From the NCBI GenBank assembly GCA_014871385.1, contig CM026421.1, forward strand, positions 17,467,048 through 17,531,047: a stretch of 64,000 bases of DNA. Reading direction: 5' to 3'. Position numbers and translations under genes: made by a program. The notes under the pieces were generated by a model. It was not told where the DNA came from and did no database searches. It saw only the letters and a program-made list of their open reading frames with translations. Each line of letters opens with the position of its first letter. Within the stretch, counting starts at the first letter, position 1. Below are positions 11,973-25,700 of the stretch, piece after piece. This stretch comes from Ceratodon purpureus (lineage: Eukaryota > Streptophyta > Bryopsida > Pseudoditrichales > Ditrichaceae).

Positions 11973-13757
11973 CCCCAAAATCTTCGCTGCTCCTATTGTA
12001 GTGTAGTCGCAAAATCTAATTTGCAAGGATTTGTTATGACAAGTCCGAAATGTAGCTTGTGATTATCAGAAGGAAACATCCTAACTGGGGGTGTTTGCGA
12101 GAAACTGGAGTAACAAGCGTCTGCCTCAACATCATATATCTGGTGTTGGGTACTTTGTACCTTCGTTTTAAACATTCTTTTGTAGTTTCGATTATGATCT
12201 GTATAAAAAGGGCTCATAAAAAGGCCAGTGTAGTAATAACGACGGAATTGACCGGAGGAGGGGCATTCTCATGCGCATGGGTTTTGCGTGGGTGTGGTTT
12301 TTCTCTTCTTGGGTCACACAGTATTGTCTTCGATGGTTCCCTGCTGTAAACAAGTTCACTGCTAATGGAGTTTTACATGTCATATTTTCCGGTGGATTGC
12401 TTCATGTAGATAACACAGAAGACCTATTTATACGAATTGTCTGGTCCTTGTGGTCTGAATTATGGCCTCAATTCTCGGACTGTTCATACTCTGGGATGAC
12501 TGAGTAGTAGTTCCGTGATGGAATGTTGGTTTTCTAGGTAGTGCTACATGCTGACATTACTGTAGTGTGGTGCTCATGAGAAGCAGTCCTTGAACAACAC
12601 CATTTCAGTGTATAGAGTCCCTTGCTTGATGAACTATTTAATCTCTAAACTGGTTCTCTGGGGCTTCCTCCAATGTGCATGTTAGGAGAAGCTTTTTCGT
12701 ACACCGATGCTGCCACAATGTTCCGTTCTTCCCAGATGCAGCTTGCAAGGTCCGGCATTGAAATTCAAGGTCTGTCATGTCTGTCTCACAAAGGAAATCG
12801 AGTCAGGAAAACGAACTCCTGCAGAAAATGAGAATGATAGTTTTCTCTAGATTTCCGATTGCATTTGAAAATTTGAAAACTGAGGAGCCTTTGGTTGGAC
12901 AGATCACAATTACTATTCAGTACTCAAACCAGCAGTGGCGACAGCGAATATGCATTTCCTTAGAAAGTGCCAGAGGGACCACATGAACGCCCCCGGATTA
13001 AAGCCGAAGGTGCCCAATTATATGAGGAGGAGCTACCAAATTCCTACACTCGAATGTGTCCATTACCTGGTTGTCTGAAGATTTTGGCCTATTTTCTATT
13101 TGAAGGATCTGCCAGTCGGATCGTATGGGTAGGACAACTAATCCCAGATTTATGTACATGCCGCCAGGATCGTCATCCTAATAAAAGTAAGTATTATCTG
13201 TCTGTAGGTACACTTCCGAATCCACTGCTGGAGCCTCATGAATCGAGCTCAGAGTCTCAGACTATAGCTGGTTTCACAGTGACCAGAAAAATCATCAAAT
13301 ATGTTCCTACAGTGACCCCTTTGTTTCATCCATCCCCAAAGATTCTCCCTCCTCTTCCCTGAAACTGTAAGAACTTGTCTCCACAACATACAATTCAGTT
13401 TAATTTAACTACAAGCTTTGTGGAGCAGTTAGAGTGCGTGAGCTTTCAGTTTAGCTCCATTTTCCACAGCCGGAGACTAGATCATAGAAAAGTTCGGAAC
13501 ACAGTGCTTAGCACACTCATCAGCAATATGCCAACTTATAAATGATGACTGCTTCTCATGTGGGTGAGAGAGAACTGGGTGATGAGATTGGGATGGACTT
13601 GGTCTTGAGTCCAGAATTATAGGCTGCAAGTTTCCCAAAGCACGTCTCATCTGCATGGGCACGCTTCCAAAGAAATTCATCAAACACACAGTTCGACAAG
13701 TTATCACTAGCAAATTTGGATGGTGACCTACTGATCAAAATGAGCACGCCAATGAAA
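11973..13757. other. p115 3' UTR and following spacer
   Basis: The first few hundred bases are probably the p115 3' UTR. The rest is of intermediate GC content, with two open frames at 12777-12986 and 12967-13362 (+) that resemble no family I know. They have no clear gene structure and are not called as genes. Confidence 0.45.
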
Positions 13758-13845
13758 CACTGTATATGCATTGACCAAACTTGTCTCGAACTCCCACTCT
13801 ACACTGTATATGCATTGACCAGACTTGTCTCGAACTCCCACTCTA
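13758..13845. repeat. Direct tandem duplication, 2 x 44 bp
   Basis: The unit beginning CACTGTATATGCATTGACCA runs 13758-13801 and is repeated at 13802-13845 with one difference (CCAAAC versus CCAGAC). The near identity points to a recent duplication. Confidence 0.9.
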
Positions 13846-14146
13846 CACTATAATAGTGGCAGAATGAATAGAAGGTGTGTGTAATGAAGGGGAGTTTCAA
13901 TATACTAGGGGCCAAGGGCCAAAGGCTAAAGGCTGTGTGATTCCAGCAATTTTATTGGGCTAGAGCTGAAAATTGGTCCGTGGGGTTTCACACTATGGTC
14001 CAAGGGCCGAAGATCTTGAAATTGCCCATGTGGTATCACTTTTTGAGAGTTTTGGCACCGAAAGTCCGGCCTCTTGAAGAGGGTTTGGGTTGAACAAGGA
14101 TAAACACCCAAACTCTTGCCGAGGGGCCGAACTCTTCTTCATTAAT

Positions 14147-15018
14147 CCCCTAAACGGTCATTCTCCTAGAATGGGCGTTTTTGGACTTTGGGCAGGTTCC
14201 TAAATTCAAATTTACTTGAAATTTTTTGAATTCTTTTGTGGAAAAAGGTTTTCTTAAGATGTTTATGGGGATTTTCTATTTTATTTTTTGGATGAAGTGA
14301 GGAAAAGTATGGAATTTTAAAGATTTCAGCCAATCTTTGGGCAGGCTCTGAGCCACTGTGAATGCCGCAATTTCTGCCCAAAACTACCCGAAACTGCCCA
14401 AAACTACCCGAAACTGCCCAAAACTACCCGAAACTGCCCAAATCTGCATAAAGGCAAAACTTTGAAATTCCACCAAAAATTGAGATTTTAGTGTTTTTCA
14501 AAGATAAAAATTCCTATGTATAGAAGAGGCACTAGAGCATGTTTCTACCGCTTGGGTTTTCAATTCAAGAATGTTTCATATGCTATTTTTATTGTAAAAA
14601 ACGGCCTTTGTATGTGAATTTTAGCATACCCTTTGTGGAAATTGATTATTTTCTCAAGGTTCCACACCTTGCATGGGCATGAGATTTTGTGGACATGTAC
14701 CTAACTTAGCAAGGAACAAGAATCTAAAGAGACTCATTCTAATTCTACTCAAAAAAATGGTTTTTTTGGACCTCAAAAGACTGTTGTCCCCTTTTTGCAG
14801 GGTAAAAAAACTTTTTCTTCAACTTTGTATGTTATGATCTCTCAAATGGTAAGGATTGAGAGTGTGAGATTTGGTAGGCATATAGACATAGAAGTTAGAT
14901 ACAAGATCCTATGGTTGGAAATACCAAAATTGGTTCCATTTTTGCACTATCGGGATTGCTTCCAAAAGGAACTATTTGGAGGGAGTTTTGAGCAAAAACA
15001 CCCTTGGACCTTTAGGGG
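14147..15018 (+). mobile_element. TTAA-flanked piggyBac-like non-autonomous element, copy A
   Basis: The left end is CCCCTAAACGG and the right end is the inverse TTTAGGGG. TTAA lies at 15019-15022 on the right. On the left, TTAA at 14142-14145 is separated from the C run by one extra T. Length about 872 bp, with no transposase frame. The internal motif ACAAGATCCTATGGTTG (14901-14917) and the block TTATGATCTCTCAAATGG (about 14832) are shared with the other copies. Closest to copy B: both have GAATGGGCGTTTTTG and a GGGCAGGTTCCTAAA string after the left end. Copy A has a short array of AACTGCCCAAAACTACCCG units at about 14380-14440. Confidence 0.7.
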
Positions 15019-15022
15019 TTAA

Positions 15023-15550
15023 ATATATTCAAAAAATCATCAATTCAATATTTTAATATTTTACGACAACTCTAGAACTTGGCCACTCTGCATTGTTTGG
15101 TCTTCAACAAAATTCTGCCCTTGGGCTGCGTAAAAGCCCCTAACTTATGCCTGCTGAACACTATGCCAGAAGTCTGGACAGTGGAATGGAGTCCCGGTGT
15201 CATTGGGCAAGCCTTGCAGCAACGCTGCATTGAGGCAGAAAATGAGGTGCAACACGAGAGTCCAAACACGAGGTGCCTGGCTGTGGCTCCACAACGTTGA
15301 AAGTTGAAACACACAACTCCAACTTGGGACTGTAACTTAGTAATTACTTGTGCTCTAAATTTTGGAACCATGATACATTGCCTATTCCGCTACAGTGCTG
15401 GCTGACAGAACCAGAGTGGTCAATGATTATTTGGAGACTGTGCATTCACTCTAGAGTAGGCTGCTGCTGGTTTCACACCAAGCGTAGTTCAGTCCTTCAG
15501 CCATCCATTCTGGCAGCAATGAGATGTGAGTTCCTGCTCTTCCAACATGG
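15023..15550. other. Spacer
   Basis: No recognisable gene. Open frames at 15072-15371 and 15348-15734 have no family resemblance and are taken as chance. Confidence 0.4.
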
Positions 15551-15553
15551 TAA

Positions 15554-16367
15554 GGGCCAATTTAGATATGGAGGCCCGGCCAATTCCGATTGCTTGAAAT
15601 TTCTGCCCATTTTTGGGTTGGAGTTGGCTTCAAGTCCCCATTATAATAAGATAATAACGGGGGCCAATGATCCCATATGTAATGGCCTTGGGGCCAAGAA
15701 GCTAGGCAAATCCAATAAATCTATAAAATTTTAGCCCCTTTTTCTCTCCTTTCATTGCCATTTGTATAAGATGAATGAACGAAGACAGAAGATTTTAATG
15801 GTTCTTGTGTTATTCATGGCCGTGCAACATATTATGGAAATAATGCAATATTGCAAGGTTTGATTAAAAGTCTAGGAATCACTACAATCAAAAAAGAATA
15901 TAGCCTCAACCATGTATCTACACTTGCAATCATTTGGCCTCCAAATGGTGCATAAATTGAATATTCAAGCAATGATTTGAGTACAAAAAAAATGAATTAT
16001 GTAGGGTTAATATGAAGGAAGAAGGAAGGAAAGGGTGGATGAGATCTATGCAGGCTTTTCCATGTAACTGTGAGGTGGAGGTCTCAATTCTCCGTGGTTT
16101 CGCAAATGGACTTGATTGGTTGACTGAGAAGTATTATTTTATTGTAAAAGGTTTTTTTGGTCGAATATGTCATTGGCCCTGGGGCCAAGAATTGGCTTTC
16201 CATTCTCGGTGCATCCAATTCACCGAGCTCGAGCCATGAGAGAACTTGCATTTTTTTATTATAATATTCATACCACCAAATTGGCCCAACATCTTAGCCA
16301 ATCACAAGGAAGGATTTCAGCCTTCAAACCGGCTAAATTGGTCCGGCCCTTTGATGTAAGTCGGCCC
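15554..16367. mobile_element. Candidate PIF/Harbinger-like element, about 814 bp
   Basis: The left end GGGCCAATTTAG (15554-15565) follows TAA at 15551-15553. The right end reads CTAAATTGGTCC at 16333-16344 and finishes in GGCCC, followed by TAA at 16368-16370. The 3-bp TAA duplication and GGGCC termini fit the Harbinger/Tourist group. The inside is full of GGCC motifs and has no transposase frame. The right inverted repeat is offset from the end by about 23 bp, so the exact boundary is uncertain. Confidence 0.4.
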
Positions 16368-16370
16368 TAA

Positions 16371-17229
16371 TTTCTTAAAGATTCCAGTCTGGAATTGGAT
16401 AGCCAATTATTTCATGTTGGTGGAATTTATTTATTTATCATTCGATTCAGTAGCTTTTCTTACATATCTGTGGCTAGAAATCATAATTTGGCCCTTAAGG
16501 GATTGAGACAGTTTTCCCGTCAAAATCGTCATTTAATACCTCTTGGTAAAGAAAGCTAATTCATTTGACATTGTAACATCTTTTTTATGAATTCAACTAG
16601 AGGATCTAATAATTAATATTGTAAAAGTATTTCTCTCCAAAATTTAAAATTATAATTAATGTAAAGTACGAGATCTTAGTTCCAAAACTTCTAGGAATAA
16701 CTTATTTTTTATTTTTTCTAAACCTTTGATTTTTTACCTCCAAAATCCACTTGCTTCTTCATGTGCTTGTTTCTTAATTGTGATTGATCATGCATCCCTA
16801 CCCAACCTAAATACGTACAGTAAACCATATTCTTGCTAAGGTGCTTTAACATGCCCACTGAGGACCCAAAATGTAATTTGAATGCCAATGACATTTGACT
16901 TGGATATTTTTGCAATGAGGATGGCAAGAAGCACTATAGTGGCCACAATGATCAAAGAGATCCACTAATTAGTTGTAAGTCACCCGAATGAAAATGTCAA
17001 ATTATTGACTTGATTTTGGAGGTTTGGGATTTTTTCCGGTTCAAAACCTAAATCTTACCTCAATATCACATCAGTATTACCCAGGTTTCACATAAGTAAG
17101 ATACACAAATCATCGAATAATCTTAGTAAGAAGAGGATAATAGCTAGATGACCTCTGGAACTTCCCAAAATTTGGTCCAGAATGTAGGGCGATGAGCACA
17201 ATTCTGGGATATCATTATCATGGTGCCTG
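16371..17229. other. AT-rich spacer
   Basis: No gene, RNA or clear repeat was recognised. Confidence 0.4.
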
Positions 17230-17232
17230 TAA

Positions 17233-17541
17233 GGTAAAACCACCTATTTTCGTGCATTTAAGGATTATGTAAGGAATCTATATTCTTGGGTGATGAAATG
17301 AGTGGGTTACTATTTTTCAGGGATAAGGAATAGGAAAAGACAAGTTTTCCCTATTTTTTTGATATTTTAAAGCACACACATAATTAAGTACAAATTTTCA
17401 AAGCCTTGAGAAGTGGAAACCTATAAGCGGGCACCCTATTTATGTACGCATGAGGCACATGCAAGGAAGGTCATATCTTTATAAAGGCAAGAATCTTAGG
17501 GCACGCCCATGGGGTGGTGCCCGCTTATAGGTGGTTTTACC
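17233..17541. mobile_element. Small Tourist/Harbinger-like MITE with an inner hairpin
   Basis: The termini are a perfect 17-bp inverted repeat: AAGGTAAAACCACCTAT at 17231-17247 and its inverse at 17527-17543. TAA at 17230-17232 and about 17543-17545 may be the target duplication, although the right boundary is off by one base. A second inverted pair lies inside: ACCTATAAGCGGGCACC at 17419-17435 and its inverse at 17516-17532. The right part can therefore fold as a separate hairpin. Non-autonomous. Confidence 0.55.
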
Positions 17542-17545
17542 TTAA

Positions 17546-19791
17546 GCCCAAACTCCTACTTGTATGCAAATGCAATTGAACTAACTTATCTGAAAGGACT
17601 CTGGGGGACAGATCATAGATATAATTGTGCTGGAGACTGAAACACAGTGGCGTCCAGCTCACTTCCCGTGAAGCTAACTTGTAAGTTAGTCTTGGATTGG
17701 AGTGAAGAGTGGACTCAGTGAAAATGCAAAATGTGCTGAAGCCCAGTTTCTGGCAAATGCACAAACAGCAAGCCTGGTGAGTGTTAATGAGGTAAAAGAC
17801 TGTACCCGTACAAAAGAAATCATGTAATCATAGTCTAGCTGGGAATTCTAATTGCAAGCCCAAGTGGAAGCCACATTGTAGGAACAAAGCAGCAAGGCCA
17901 GCAATAATCAAGACCTACCAAGAAAAACTTGTTTTGAAAATTGGCTTGAAGCCAGAATAATGACATTTTTTTTTTTTCATTTTTTTTTTTTGGGACACAA
18001 ATTGGACAAAAATAAATTTCGTCCAAGTATCATATGTGATTCAATATTCATTTTCCAGATATTTGGTTCACTTCATGAATGAAGAATTAGTAACAAAAAT
18101 ATGATTTTGGGGTGAGATAGAAATGGTATTTTAAACTTATTTTTTCCATCTGAATTCACTTTTCTATGTTAATGTGGAATCCTCTTATGGTATTTTCTCT
18201 AAAAATATCTTTGAATGTCCTTCAAATAATACATGTCAAAAATACTATTAGAGCATAAAAATCAAATTCAATTGAAGATGAAGCCTATGAACTTCACATA
18301 CAAATGTAGTCAAAAACTTTGTCCCAAGTCTTCTTCAATCTACTACCAAGATGCAAAGAAAATGTTTCTCCCCTTTTTTTGTTATTTGATTTAGAAATGA
18401 TAATTTTGAAGTGTTTTTGGTGAAAATTGTCAAGCGAATCTTGGTTACAATCTTTTTATTATCCCCTACTCCTTTAAAAAACATAGAAGTTGCCTCTCCT
18501 CTATTTGTATTGGCAAATGGAGTTTAATTTATAAATGGAAGAAGTTGGTTGTTTCCAAACTCAAGTCAAACTACTAACAACCGCCAATAAAAACGAAGGA
18601 CTTTTAATGAAATACCATAAATCTTATACTTGCATTTGATTGAAAGGTGGCTTCTATCCAATTAATTTGTTTCTTTTTTGTTGCCTTCATAATTTTATAA
18701 ATTTTCTGTTTTATATTTTTAGAAATATTTTTGGGCGAACCTACTTGTTACTACGGTACTGAAACTGCAAGCTCCTGTTAAATAATCAGATTCAGCTCAT
18801 TCCTCAGTCCTCATTTCTCATTCCGCAGCCGCACTCTTGACAGTATTGATTAAGTTAGAGTGTTCTCACAGTAACAGTCAAGCATAATTCGCCCTCATGA
18901 CAGAACAGAACAGTATGAGAGTCGTGATCTTCCGGTATCAGGAAGAGCGAGCAAGTTGGAGTGGTCATGTTCATGTCCCCACAGGGATCTGCTAGATCCA
19001 AGGTGATGAAGCCCTGTGTGCACTGTAGAAATATCAGGTAACTTAAATGCCGGTAAACTGCAGTGTTGCCAGACCGTTGAACGCCACGCTCCGGTATCGG
19101 TGATTCGGCGACCATGCTCTCATGGTTACTCGCCTAGCGTTGCACTCTGAGTTGTTTGTCCAGCTCTTCTGACACCCTCCGCACACGGTGCTAGCTTATA
19201 ATGAGGAGCCTCTTCTCTAGCTCAGGCTGCGGGGTCGTAGATTCATAAAATATACATACTTATATGATCGATCACCTGCCTTCGTGGTTTCAATCATGTA
19301 AGTTAGCTCGAGAATTAGATTCATCAAATCTTCGGTACTAGAGGTTGCGGACGTCTTCGAGTGAGTAATATCTAGCTAGCTAGCAAGCAGAGGGCATTTG
19401 CTTCGTTCAGGTGAATCTGTTAATAGTTTCGCTTCACTGTTTAGCTCTCGATCTGGCGGGAGAGATTCAGGTGTTGCAGGAACTGCAGAGGTTTAGCTAG
19501 GCGGCCCGATGAGTTGACGAGGGAGGAAGGAGGTCAGTTGTTGTGGAAGAGAGGTGAGCAGTACTAGCTAGTGAGGATCGATGTGATCGCATGAATGGTG
19601 GATCGAGTGGGAGCGAAGTTGGTTGGTTTCGGCGAACAAACTTGGTGATTTTGTTGTGAAGGTTTGAGGATTTTCCATATGAGAACGCTCGCGAGCAGAG
19701 ACTCTCACGGAGTGGGAGTGGCGGTGAGAGTGGCGTTGCAGCCATCGAAAGGGAGCACTAGGTGCGCCGGCCTTGAGGCCTGGTGATTGTA
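17546..19791. other. Spacer and 5' flank of the EDR2-like gene
   Basis: AT-rich to about 18700, with a T-rich tract at about 17969-17990. GC content then rises, and 18750-19791 probably holds the promoter and 5' UTR of the EDR2-like gene. Open minus-strand frames at 18855-19115 and 19497-19965 have no family resemblance. No promoter elements can be named with confidence. Confidence 0.45.
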
Positions 19792-22700
19792 ATGCTGGAG
19801 ACTTACGAGCCGCTGGAGGGATCGTCCGGTCCACTGTCGCCGTCGTCGCCCCGCGTGAGAGGTGGGGGGCGCAGTGCTTGTGGCGGCATCCCGGGCGCTC
19901 GGTGGCTGAGCAATTCGTTCAGGGAGAAGCGCAGTGGGAGTTTTAGAGTCAGGGCGAACGGGCACAGGGGGAGCAGGAAGCGGGGTTGGGATCAGGTCGT
20001 GGTAGAGGTCGCTCAGTTGGAGAGAGATTCAAGCATGGGTTCCGACATGGAGAGTGATAGGGGAGTCCCCGCGTACGCTGGATGGGTTTATCACGTCGGG
20101 ACGAGCTCCCTGGGCTACCCTTTCTGCAGCGACCGATTTTTGGTCATCAAGGGGAAGTACGTGAGCATGTTCAAGCGCAACCCTGTCGAGTATCCTCGAG
20201 CTGTACGTGCACGCTTCTCGTCTCACACCCTACCCTTCTCTGCTTAGTTCGTCAGAGGAAGCACTTCAAATGCCTGTTCCAAGTGTTTGCCGGGGTTTAG
20301 TAATGCACAGAATTTGTGTTAATGGCGACATTTTGAGTGAGATTAATGTGAATTGCTGCTCGACGATTGAAGTATGTTGTCCAGGCTTCGACGATATATT
20401 GAAATATTCAGAGTGCACGTGGGGAGGTATTTCGTGCTCAAGAAATAATTCACTGCACGAATTTGAGCTAGTTTGGTGACGTGCGGGAGTGTGTAGAAAT
20501 TGAGGATGTGGGCGACTCTACTAAGTCATGTCCTTGTGGGTATCTACACTGCAGATGCCTATGAGAAGCGGAATTGTTGGAACGCATTTGATGGTGGAAG
20601 AGGTGGGCCGCCAAATTTTCAACGGAAGGGTGTGTACCAAATGCCAAGCTCTTGAGTTGTGCAATATTTTATCCTATCTTGTTCATCTTCCAATTGACTT
20701 TGATACAAGATTTATGTATATATCATCAGCAAGCAAAAGTCTTAAAGCTCCTTATCGACTCCAATCAGTCATCAGGCCTCTGGTTGATGACATAGAAATG
20801 AATCTTTGCAGGCATTGTACGTTTTGCGGATTTTCAATCGCCTGGATCACAGCAGACAAGGAGAGGTATTTGTAGAATCGATTGTACAAACTTATTTGCA
20901 GTACATCAATTTTGTCATGCTTTGTAAGAGTTTATCTATAGATAGCATATTGGATTCGCTTGGGCTATTTCGATTTTCAAAAGATTCATAACCATGTGTA
21001 AAGTATGCACGATTTCCTGATTAATTACTGGATATTGCTGAGCAGTTCGCATGCAATACTGCCGAGGAAGTTGACAAGTGGGTATCTGCTTTCAAGCATG
21101 CCAAGGACGAGGTGATTAGTTTCTATCGATTGGCTTGTTTGCTTCAATTCCCTCCCTCGAGCCCTAATTTACTCACTAGGTTAATGTCATGGGAGACTGT
21201 AACAGTTGATAAAAAATTGGAAATTAACTTCTGTTTCTGTTTGTGTCGTCCAGGCTGAATTCTCTAGTGGGCGAATTGGCAGCGGCCGCCGAATCATCAA
21301 CCCCGATGACGAGTAAGTCGATGAGGTTTCGGCTGGTATCTGGGTTGGACAACAGATATGAAATAAATGCATTTTTTTGATAGCCAAGTATTTAATAGAC
21401 CTTTAATAAATCAACGAATACCTATCAGAAACCTGATTATTGATTCTGCACATTTTGACAGGTTTGATATAAACGGGCCCCGCACACATTCAAGGTCGGT
21501 GACAAGAGGCATCGGCAAGCTTATTACAATTGGCAAGGGTAATGTCACATAACTGTGGTTGTTTCCTGCATGATAATTTGACGACTTGCTCTGAGAAAAT
21601 GTCAATGGATTTGACAGAGATTCACTATTAACTCCCAGTGATCACTTTGATATTGTTCACAATGACTGGAGTGTACGCCTAAATCCCATGATGTGTAATG
21701 TCTCTGGAAGCAGGTCCAGGTTCTCTATTGAAACGACCATCGATGGTTCTACCGCAAGAACCCGATTCAGACGGATATTACAATTACCGAGAAGGAGATA
21801 CGTTTGAACAAGCTGACTGGAGATGCTTCTGCACTGTGAATGGTGATATTCCTCTTGTCCTCCTACACGGTTTGAAAGCGTGATTTATTAGATACTCTTC
21901 TCACAGTGAGTTGACGATAAAAATATACGTATACGCCCTTGTAAATTAATTTCAAAGTACTATTGATATGGATCCCTGGATACTTAAGAAGAATATGTAA
22001 TAGACTCTTGATACATTGGTAACAAAAAAGTTGATACAAGACTCTGATATCTGCAATCAAGTTCTCTTGCTTTTGTATGCAGCTCTTCTTGCTTTGGTTT
22101 TGTTTGACTCATGCATTTTCTTGTTGGTTATTCTATGTTGTGATGTCTTCCTTTTAGGACAAGCATCTATACTCATAGTCTCGTTGCTGACGTATTGGTT
22201 ATTTTGTGGTCAAACAGGACTCCGAATCTTTGAAGATATCACAGCCTCCAAGGTCATACAAACTTCCCTCTTAATCTTTTTGCTTTGATCTGTTTTCATG
22301 TCGAAGTTGGGACCTAATTAACTGGGTGCATAGCAGCTGTCTTACACTTGGTACTCGTGGGTTCAGGCTGAGAAAGGCACGATTATGAAGGCGGTTGGTG
22401 TTATTGAAGCGACTCCCGAAACAATTTTTGAGCACATTATGAGCTTGGACAGTACTCTCCGGCATCAGTGAGTCCTTTGATACCATCAAATTTACTCCTG
22501 TCTCAAGGGATGATAGAATGTTCACAGTAACTAGAGTGAAATTTTGATCTTGTATGGCTACAAGAATGCCGACACCAGCAGTGATCCAATAATTTTTGTG
22601 TACGCATTTGAACAAGAACCTCAATTAAGAGGCTGACAGACCACTAGATCTAAGGTAGTTTTCTTGTTCAAGGGTACTTGCATTGCGATCGATCCTCAGT

Positions 22701-25700
22701 TTCTCGTCTTCATTGTTGGTATGTTACAGATGGGATACACTGACCGGAAATTTAGAGCTCATTGAGCAAATCGATGGACATTCGGACATTGTGTATGGCA
22801 CATTTGACCCCAAGTATTTCAAGAGGTCTGAATCTGAATTTTACCTTCTGTGGGTTTTAGTAATACCTAATATGTCCTTAGTACAGTACTAGAAAATTAG
22901 GTGAGAGCTACCATCTCACATATTCTAGGGCCAGTTTCAGGAATTTCTTGAGTTGATTTTTCAACTCTCTGTGCAATGTTAAACTATATCTGGGCCTGAT
23001 TGTCTATTGTGTTGCCAGGACTTGCATCTTGTGCCAGGATATTCAGTACTGAGTGATAGATGTGAAGGCTCGTATTTGGTGTAATCTTTGAGCCTGTGTG
23101 AATCGTGCAGGTTTCATTCTAAACGGGACTTTCTTTTCTCACGGTACTGGAGACGCGACCAGGATGGATCTTACTGTGAGCCCCTTCTCTTAAATTAAGT
23201 ATTCGGTGCTTATGTGGTCTGCACATGTGCTTTTAGAGGATATGTTGTGTACTGCTTTGTTGATTTAGTAAATTTTAATAACTAAAACGATACATTTCTG
23301 ATGGATCTGTGAATGAAGTATTCTGTGGAAGTCTGGAATGTTGGGACTGTGTAGTTGGAAATGATATAGCTATTGGTTGCTATGCTTGTAAACAGGTTTT
23401 GATTAAAACAATTCTTTTTTGGTTGCAGCAATTACACAAGTTTCAACCACTCATAAAAGTCGGCCAGCTAAACCATGCTTTCAACGTATTGATTTAAGTC
23501 GTAAGTTTCGACTTTCAAAACTCTCTTATGTGACAATCTGGTAGGTCACAAGTTTATTCTCTTCGCTCATTTCACTATTAGAAAAAGGGGGTCTAAGCAA
23601 TGTCTAAAAAAAAAATTAGCAATGCCTGGGGGCTGGTTTTCGAAAGAAGCAACACCTGTAACATTGCTTCTTTCGAAAACCAGCCCCCAGGCATTGCTAA
23701 TTTTTTTTTTTAGACATTGCTTAGACCCCCTTTTTCTAGTAGTGTTTATCAAACTAGGTTTATGCCGGGAGGTCTCTCGAAGTCATTAGTTCTTATCGAG
23801 CGAAATTTGCATTGGCATGCAGCTGGTATCTGGGAAATTACACCCTTACCATCTAGGCCTGGTTCTGAAACTCCTCGAGCATTGGTCACACAAGTTGTCG
23901 AGGTGAAGTCCACAGGATGGGGCCGATGGAAGCGAAGTCACTACTCGAAGTTTCACAAGACTATTCCCTATATTTTGCTCTGCCGCATAGCAGGTACGCT
24001 TCTGCCTGCATATTCGAGTTCTTTCGTAGAGGTCTGAAGACTACCACGGATATGATGTTTTACACTATCAAAGTTCGAAGCATGTTAATCCCCTTTGGGC
24101 CTGGTATTTTAGGTTTGAGAGAACTTCTTGGAGCAAGCCCCGAGCTTAGTACTGTGGAAGCCCACGCCAGGAGAAGGCTGAACAAGGAAGTAAAAAAGGC
24201 GCTTGAAACGGCTGACCCAGTGCTGGAGGTAGCAGCGCCAATCTTGATGAAGTCCCCGAAGGAATCAGCTACGCTCGAGTCACATGAAGAGTTTTACGAT
24301 GCAATTATGGCAGATGATTCTGACGAAGAGGAAGACGAATGTGATGAAAATGAAATGGTCGATAAGCATGAGGTAAGCCTCGTGGATATTTTGTTGTCAT
24401 TTTAAGAACCAACTCCATCAGTTGCATTATCAGAACACCAATTGCTTCCAGCGAAAAGTGGACCGTCTCGAGCCATCTGGATATACATATCTCCAGATTC
24501 ATTGACTTCTTTGCATGTATTTTTACAGACAGCAGGCCAGAATTTTAATGGACTTTCCTGGGGTGCAAAGCTCGGTCTGTCCACCAAAGCATTTCCAGGT
24601 AAATCTGCCATTTCAATGCAGTATGAGGTAATACGAGTGGAGAACCATAAATAATAATTGTGGTGAGTCACAGATAGTAACAACATAACCACATTCCATT
24701 TTGCAGCAACCAGAGGCGGCCGCGAGCTTGACTGGAATGCGCCATCCTTGGAATTGGATCCCAACAAGTTCTATTCTTCATTGAGGAGAACTATAAGTGA
24801 CCAAGACTGCAATGGTTGGTCTGATCCTGGAGGAAAAGGATTCATGGTTCGCAGTCAGACCTACAACGAGAACAGTCTCAAGGTTTGTACTAGTCTGGTT
24901 TTCTCTTTTATGAATATGAGTATGAAATTTATTTTATCTCATTTTTTGTTTAAATTGCCACATTGTGCACTCTTTGATATCAGGATATGTCAGATATGTA
25001 TAAATATGACGATTAGCAAGTTGTAATTTCCACTGAAATCTTTTGAGTGGTGATCAGATATCTGGTGGGGAACCTCTTTTGAAGCTGCTGGCGGTGGACT
25101 GGCTGAAGTCAGATCAAAGGATCGACCATATTGCTTTGCAATCTAGCTCTTGTGTACAGGTAAGCTATAGAGTAAAATTACTTGGTACGTGAATTCATGC
25201 TAAAGTTGAGCTTGAACTAGCTTGGTAATGTTTGTTTCTAATATTGATACAAAGTGTAACGATTGCTTATGGCTTGTTCCTGTGTTGTGTATCAGTCACC
25301 AGCAGGGAAGAAAGCACCTTTTATCCTTGTAATCAATCTACAGGTAACGTATTCACAGTACGACTCGTTCTCTTTTGGTGTTGGCATGCTCTTCAACTCT
25401 AGAGTTTTCATTCAGAATTTCGATCTTACACTCAAGTCGTCTATCGGGACTTATAGTATGTGTTCAGCTTTTGTCACCTATGCTGCGGTATTTAACACGA
25501 TGCTGTGTATGAACAGGTTCCTGCTAAGCCGTGTTATAGCCTGGTAATGTACTTTGTTGCTGACAAGCCAATCCAACCAGGATCATTGCTTGATCACTTT
25601 GCAAACGGAGATGATGCATTTCGGAATTCTCGGTTCAAGCTAATTCCCAGCATTGTGGAGGTATTGACATATGGAATGGCGGCTTTTTCAAACGAGTGTA

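Noticed and set aside
12967-13362. 131-codon plus-strand frame after p115
   Set aside because: No recognisable domain or splice context; probably chance in the 3' flank, though composition is moderately protein-like.
13758-13845. CRISPR-like direct repeat
   Set aside because: Only two adjacent 44-bp units with no spacers, in a plant genome; a tandem duplication.
19497-19965. Minus-strand frames opposite EDR2-like exon 1
   Set aside because: Shadow frames of the GC-rich leader and first coding exon.
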